From the NCBI GenBank assembly GCA_025353525.1, contig JANXOO010001510.1, positions 1 to 7,586 on the forward strand: a stretch of 7,586 nucleotides of DNA. The letters are read 5' to 3'. Each line of letters opens with the position of its first letter. Position 1 is the first letter of the stretch. The stretch is from Schlesneria sp. Lineage in GTDB: Bacteria; Planctomycetota; Planctomycetia; Planctomycetales; Planctomycetaceae. Positions 5,401 through 7,586 of the stretch are shown in pieces. The notes beneath the pieces were generated by a model that saw only the letters and a list, made by a program, of their open reading frames with translations, was not told the DNA's origin and did no database searches. The position numbers and the translations under genes are program-made.

Positions 5401-6830
5401 GGGGAACGATCACAGCGTTTTTTGGCCCGGCGATCGACATCGAGAATTCGATCATCAATACCAGGTTCACAAGCATCAGCAGTACCCAGTCGCCGACGAC
5501 CGGAATCACGCTGGTGGATAATCAATCGTTCACGCAGCTTTCGGCCTCAGTGCTGAATGATTTCATGTTCCAGGTTGTTGGAACCGGAGTGAACACGACT
5601 CGCAACGGCGGATTTATCACGCAAGCCACCGGAGACGGCGTCAGTATTACACAAAACAATACTGCCGCTTCGAACAAGTTCTTCCATACCGGTGACGTTA
5701 GCCTGAACCAGCTGAGTCTGATTCAGAATAACCGGGGGATCAACGCCAACGGCTTGCTGCAATTGACCGTGGCTGATTCCGCGTTTACACAAAATACTGT
5801 CGGCGGGATTCTGGCGACCGATATCCCCCGAATCGACATTACCACGTCATCGTTCATACAGAATGCCCCGTTTGTCAACGGGAATGCCATTCGCCTGACG
5901 GCGACGACGACGCTACCAGTCATTAGTCCGACCGCAGGTGTCTATAACTGGAACATTACCGATAACCAGAACGCGAACAATCGTCCTGTGGCCGGCTTTG
6001 TCGGATCAGGGCTTTCCGGCGACCTGGTGGTCGTTAACAGCTCCCGATTGCTTCAGTTTCAGGATGCTTCGAATGTGACACAGGTGACACCTCTGATATT
6101 CCATTTTGACCGCAATAACGAGATTCTTCAAATCGCCAACGGGACGGGTGTCGCTGTCAACTGGATCGGTCCCGAGTCCGGGTCAATCAATCAGAATACG
6201 TTCCTGTTGCGTGGCGGTGATACAGCAATCGGGATTACCAATTCCGATTCCACGAGTCTCACGAACTACTCGATCCTGGGCAATAACGTGACTGCGATTG
6301 GCGGCAGCAATATCGGTATCGACGTGAATAATTTCGGTCCGACGCAACTTTTCATTGGCGATTTTTTGAATGCGAACGGAACGAGGACCGCGAGTTTGTT
6401 CAACTTCACGTCACCGGTGCAACCGTTCGCGAACGTAACGACTGCCGATATTGCGATGCAATTCAGCATCCTGAATTCATCGCAAACACTGCGATCAAAT
6501 ATCGACTTCTTTAATAATCAGATTGTCATGACCGGCCAGAACAGGGATCAGGGTATTGTCTTTTCAACGCTACAGGCTCCTGCCACGTTGACGTTTGACA
6601 ACAACCGGATTTCAGTTGACGCCCGGCCGAATGCTCCGTATGTCGGGATGGGGATCGATATTCAAAGCATTATCGGAACGGCAAACCTTGTGGGGGGCCG
6701 CAACAATATCATCACGACGAACGGGGCCAATACCATTCCCAACAATGCGGGCGTGATTTCGCAGGACTGGGTCAGGATTATCGGTTCGACCACCGGCCAG
6801 TTCGTCGTCAACGGTTTCTCGGGTCCATAA
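2406..6830 (+). CDS. Inverse-autotransporter-like giant surface protein with beta-barrel and beta-helix passenger
   Basis: This encodes 1474 aa and is probably anchored in the outer membrane with its C-terminal part displayed outside. Residues 1-38 are a Sec signal peptide: Arg/His-rich start, hydrophobic core about 14-35, likely cut after C-G-A. Residues 39-80 are acidic. Residues 104-134 are a Pro/Gln/Phe-rich linker. Residues about 165-371 match the intimin/invasin-type barrel (IAT_beta): alternating aromatic strands, L-G-V-N-A-Y-Y-D-Y-D at 216-225, A-N-G-Y-F-P-T-G at 250-257, and final strand S-W-T-F-G-G. P-V-Q-R-N-Y-N-I-V-V at 388-397 resembles the conserved post-barrel segment of intimins. 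From about 436 (G-N-G-T-V-E-H-P-F, then D-I-I-F-V-H at 458-463) a right-handed beta-helix runs to the end, with N-N-x-G-x-V turns and roughly 24-residue rungs. I see no Ig-like, lectin or LysM domain. After the signal peptide the only cysteine is Cys323. An adhesion or cell-surface role is inferred; no catalytic motif is apparent. The 3' end overlaps miaA convergently. Confidence 0.87.
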   Translation: MHVSLTRRSHRIGQSLQLLLWICFGVLAIVPWQAICGADDPVNPAAEQSVDIEDPADRDPPDVHEDSRREFGEKPTGARSPVLSDSASSLIFRGQNGPFDAGTQSPFQPQPGLPPQSPFPPQSQFPPQQNAGPFGTEQLSGSSGEAFGVLSRVGALTGPGIGRKNPLFPLEFMPYMFADNNIVFADVRGFRSSQNYFGGNFGVGYRRYVSRWDRILGVNAYYDYDNTSSVVFRQLGLGLESLGELFDVRANGYFPTGTSAQELSLVNVNGTQKFVGHNLVINQLHTTANSLHGFDTEIGVPLPGPAFQRHDVRFFGGGYWYECNNIPGFGGFKTRIQGNVIPSVAMQLEVTHDVQFKTNVIFGASWTFGGYKQSDGQAITQYNRMTTPVQRNYNIVVGESQSTDVGVTVINPATNNPYFIEHVDSNAIGAPVNGVIGNGTVEHPFAVFADAQNVPVKDIIFVHANSVFTGIGVTLQPDVRVLGEASGIEHEVSSLVLNSSSGLDNFILLPHPTAIPTGATFTSRPLFRNSPTDGVVLANNSEFSGFQIGLATDPLSGPAGRGIVGDSISNAVVRQTDVSFSGGDGVFLNKTGGTILFLGDTINDPSSLNATTFHVASTTTGGQIRFAADTFSTLRSPSGAGLPTPGVINNVVGIGGSALVVETTATGSSVDLTGSTVNEQFGQGIMIKNNAGAVSLGDIVSTNATDIALDILNDAGAVTENGTVSISNATGDSIRIQGLTATGRAIFTGLDSGTGPGIAITNRQARGIFLSNNAGNVSFLTPVAIAAPGAVNLAAIEYQGSSGDVEFVNNLTITNGNAGILIGTTALDANGNGIFNTGHFTTDATTIINNPLGIGIEVTNDKSRVAFNSGLNSALTINQRGSIGIEILNNRGPVTFGTTTTVTNANAVTLPGVDIRGNQILNAIVDFATLNISNATGPASPGFGGIGLNIGGRQLTDANAAQVTINQLDVLNSTGGTAVFVDNEGQQTATATTGLAITGGTITAFFGPAIDIENSIINTRFTSISSTQSPTTGITLVDNQSFTQLSASVLNDFMFQVVGTGVNTTRNGGFITQATGDGVSITQNNTAASNKFFHTGDVSLNQLSLIQNNRGINANGLLQLTVADSAFTQNTVGGILATDIPRIDITTSSFIQNAPFVNGNAIRLTATTTLPVISPTAGVYNWNITDNQNANNRPVAGFVGSGLSGDLVVVNSSRLLQFQDASNVTQVTPLIFHFDRNNEILQIANGTGVAVNWIGPESGSINQNTFLLRGGDTAIGITNSDSTSLTNYSILGNNVTAIGGSNIGIDVNNFGPTQLFIGDFLNANGTRTASLFNFTSPVQPFANVTTADIAMQFSILNSSQTLRSNIDFFNNQIVMTGQNRDQGIVFSTLQAPATLTFDNNRISVDARPNAPYVGMGIDIQSIIGTANLVGGRNNIITTNGANTIPNNAGVISQDWVRIIGSTTGQFVVNGFSGP

Positions 6831-7586
6831 GGCTGGCAATCAGCTCTGCCATCTGCTCGGGAGATTCCGTTCCGTCGATCGGCACCGGATGACATTCCTC
6901 AAGGTTGCGAAACCATGTATGTTGACGCTTTGCAAATTGACGGGTTCGCGTCCTGACGCAGGTGGCCAGGTCTCGTACATTTTCGGTCGACACATCGCGA
7001 AACATTCCGGACTCGCTGCCTGAGCGGCGGTCGGGGTATGACGGATTCGCTTCAAGCCAGTCGATAACTTCTTTGTATCCAAGGCCCTGCCGGGCCGTTT
7101 GGCCGATCGGTGCCGGTCGTTCGAGCAATCTGGCAACTTCCTCGATCAGCCCTTCTGCAAACATTTGTGTGACCCGCAAATCGATCCGCTGGTATAGCCA
7201 GTCGCGCGGCGGTGACAGCCAGCAGATTTGACCCGGCCGCTGGCACTCAGGTCGCGGCCCGTTCTGCTGCAGTGAAGAAAGAGGATTCCCGGTTAACTCG
7301 AAAACCTCAAGGGCGCGGATGATTCGCCGCCTATCATTTGCGTGTAAGCGAGATGCGGTTTTTGGGTCGATTCGAACGAGTTGATCGTGCAGAGTTCCCG
7401 AACCGCTGTGACGTTCCAGTTCTTCGAGTCGATGTCGAATCGACCAGTCGGCAGAAGGACCATCGAATACTCCGCGCAACAGACTTCGAAGGTAAAGTCC
7501 CGTTCCTCCGACGAAAAGCGATCTGCGAATTGGGCAAAAGATCTCCGGAAATTGTTTCCCCATTCCAGCTTCCAGGGCAAGGGCCT
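6808..7586 (-). CDS. miaA: tRNA dimethylallyltransferase MiaA, N-terminus beyond window
   Basis: MiaA transfers the dimethylallyl group of DMAPP to N6 of adenosine 37 in tRNAs reading UNN codons, giving i6A. The frame is open to the right edge, so about 258 C-terminal residues are visible of a usual 300-320. The missing part includes the P-loop. Recognisable family blocks, in order: V-G-G-T-G-L-Y-L followed by L-L-R-G-V-F-D-G-P; I-D-P-K-T-A-S-R-L-H-A-N-D-R-R-R-I-I-R-A-L-E; E-L-T-G-N-P-L-S-S-L-Q; Q-G-L-G-Y-K-E-V-I; and near the C-terminus T-R-Q-F-A-K-R-Q-H-T-W-F-R. The segment just before V-G-G-T-G (about M-G-K-Q-F-P-E-I-F-C-P-I-R-R-S) looks longer or more diverged than the usual R-G-K-x-P-x-x-V lead-in. 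The ATG at 7563 is internal, not the start. The stop codon lies 23 bp inside the 3' end of the convergent giant gene. Orientation and lack of neighbours say nothing about its operon. Confidence 0.96.
   Translation of the reverse strand, partial: ALALEAGMGKQFPEIFCPIRRSLFVGGTGLYLRSLLRGVFDGPSADWSIRHRLEELERHSGSGTLHDQLVRIDPKTASRLHANDRRRIIRALEVFELTGNPLSSLQQNGPRPECQRPGQICWLSPPRDWLYQRIDLRVTQMFAEGLIEEVARLLERPAPIGQTARQGLGYKEVIDWLEANPSYPDRRSGSESGMFRDVSTENVRDLATCVRTRTRQFAKRQHTWFRNLEECHPVPIDGTESPEQMAELIASLMDPRNR

Overview
The window looks like chromosomal DNA of a planctomycete. The main evidence is a very large secreted protein with an N-terminal inverse-autotransporter-type beta-barrel followed by a parallel beta-helix passenger, long intergenic spacers rich in small palindromes, weak operon structure, and planctomycete-flavoured housekeeping genes. 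The phylum is an inference from protein style. Genus cannot be fixed from the sequence alone.

Layout, left to right. Positions 1-545 hold no convincing gene but contain a dense cluster of short palindromes (83-264) that looks like a repeat element. A small three-helix membrane protein of 143 aa (546-977, +) follows. After a 138-bp convergent spacer comes a DTW-domain tRNA-uridine aminocarboxypropyltransferase on the minus strand (1760-1116). Positions 1761-2405 are a 645-bp spacer holding an ACGCAAAGACGC-type inverted repeat, an 11-bp direct repeat and several hairpins. The last hairpin sits in the leader of the next gene.

Most of the window (2406-6830, +) is one gene for a 1474-aa surface protein: Sec signal peptide, acidic and then Pro/Gln-rich linker, about 12-strand outer-membrane barrel of the intimin/invasin type, the conserved post-barrel segment, and about 1050 residues of Asn/Gly/Thr-rich beta-helix with an approximately 24-residue rung spacing. 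It has one cysteine after the signal peptide. I chose the ATG at 2406 over the upstream GTG at 2265 because it has a good ribosome binding site and is followed at once by a signal peptide.

The right end carries the C-terminal five-sixths of miaA (tRNA dimethylallyltransferase) on the minus strand. Its stop codon lies inside the 3' end of the giant gene, so the two converge with a 23-bp overlap. The two tRNA-modification enzymes are not in one operon. The genes do not form an obvious pathway. The only candidate for unusual biology is the giant inverse-autotransporter-like protein.
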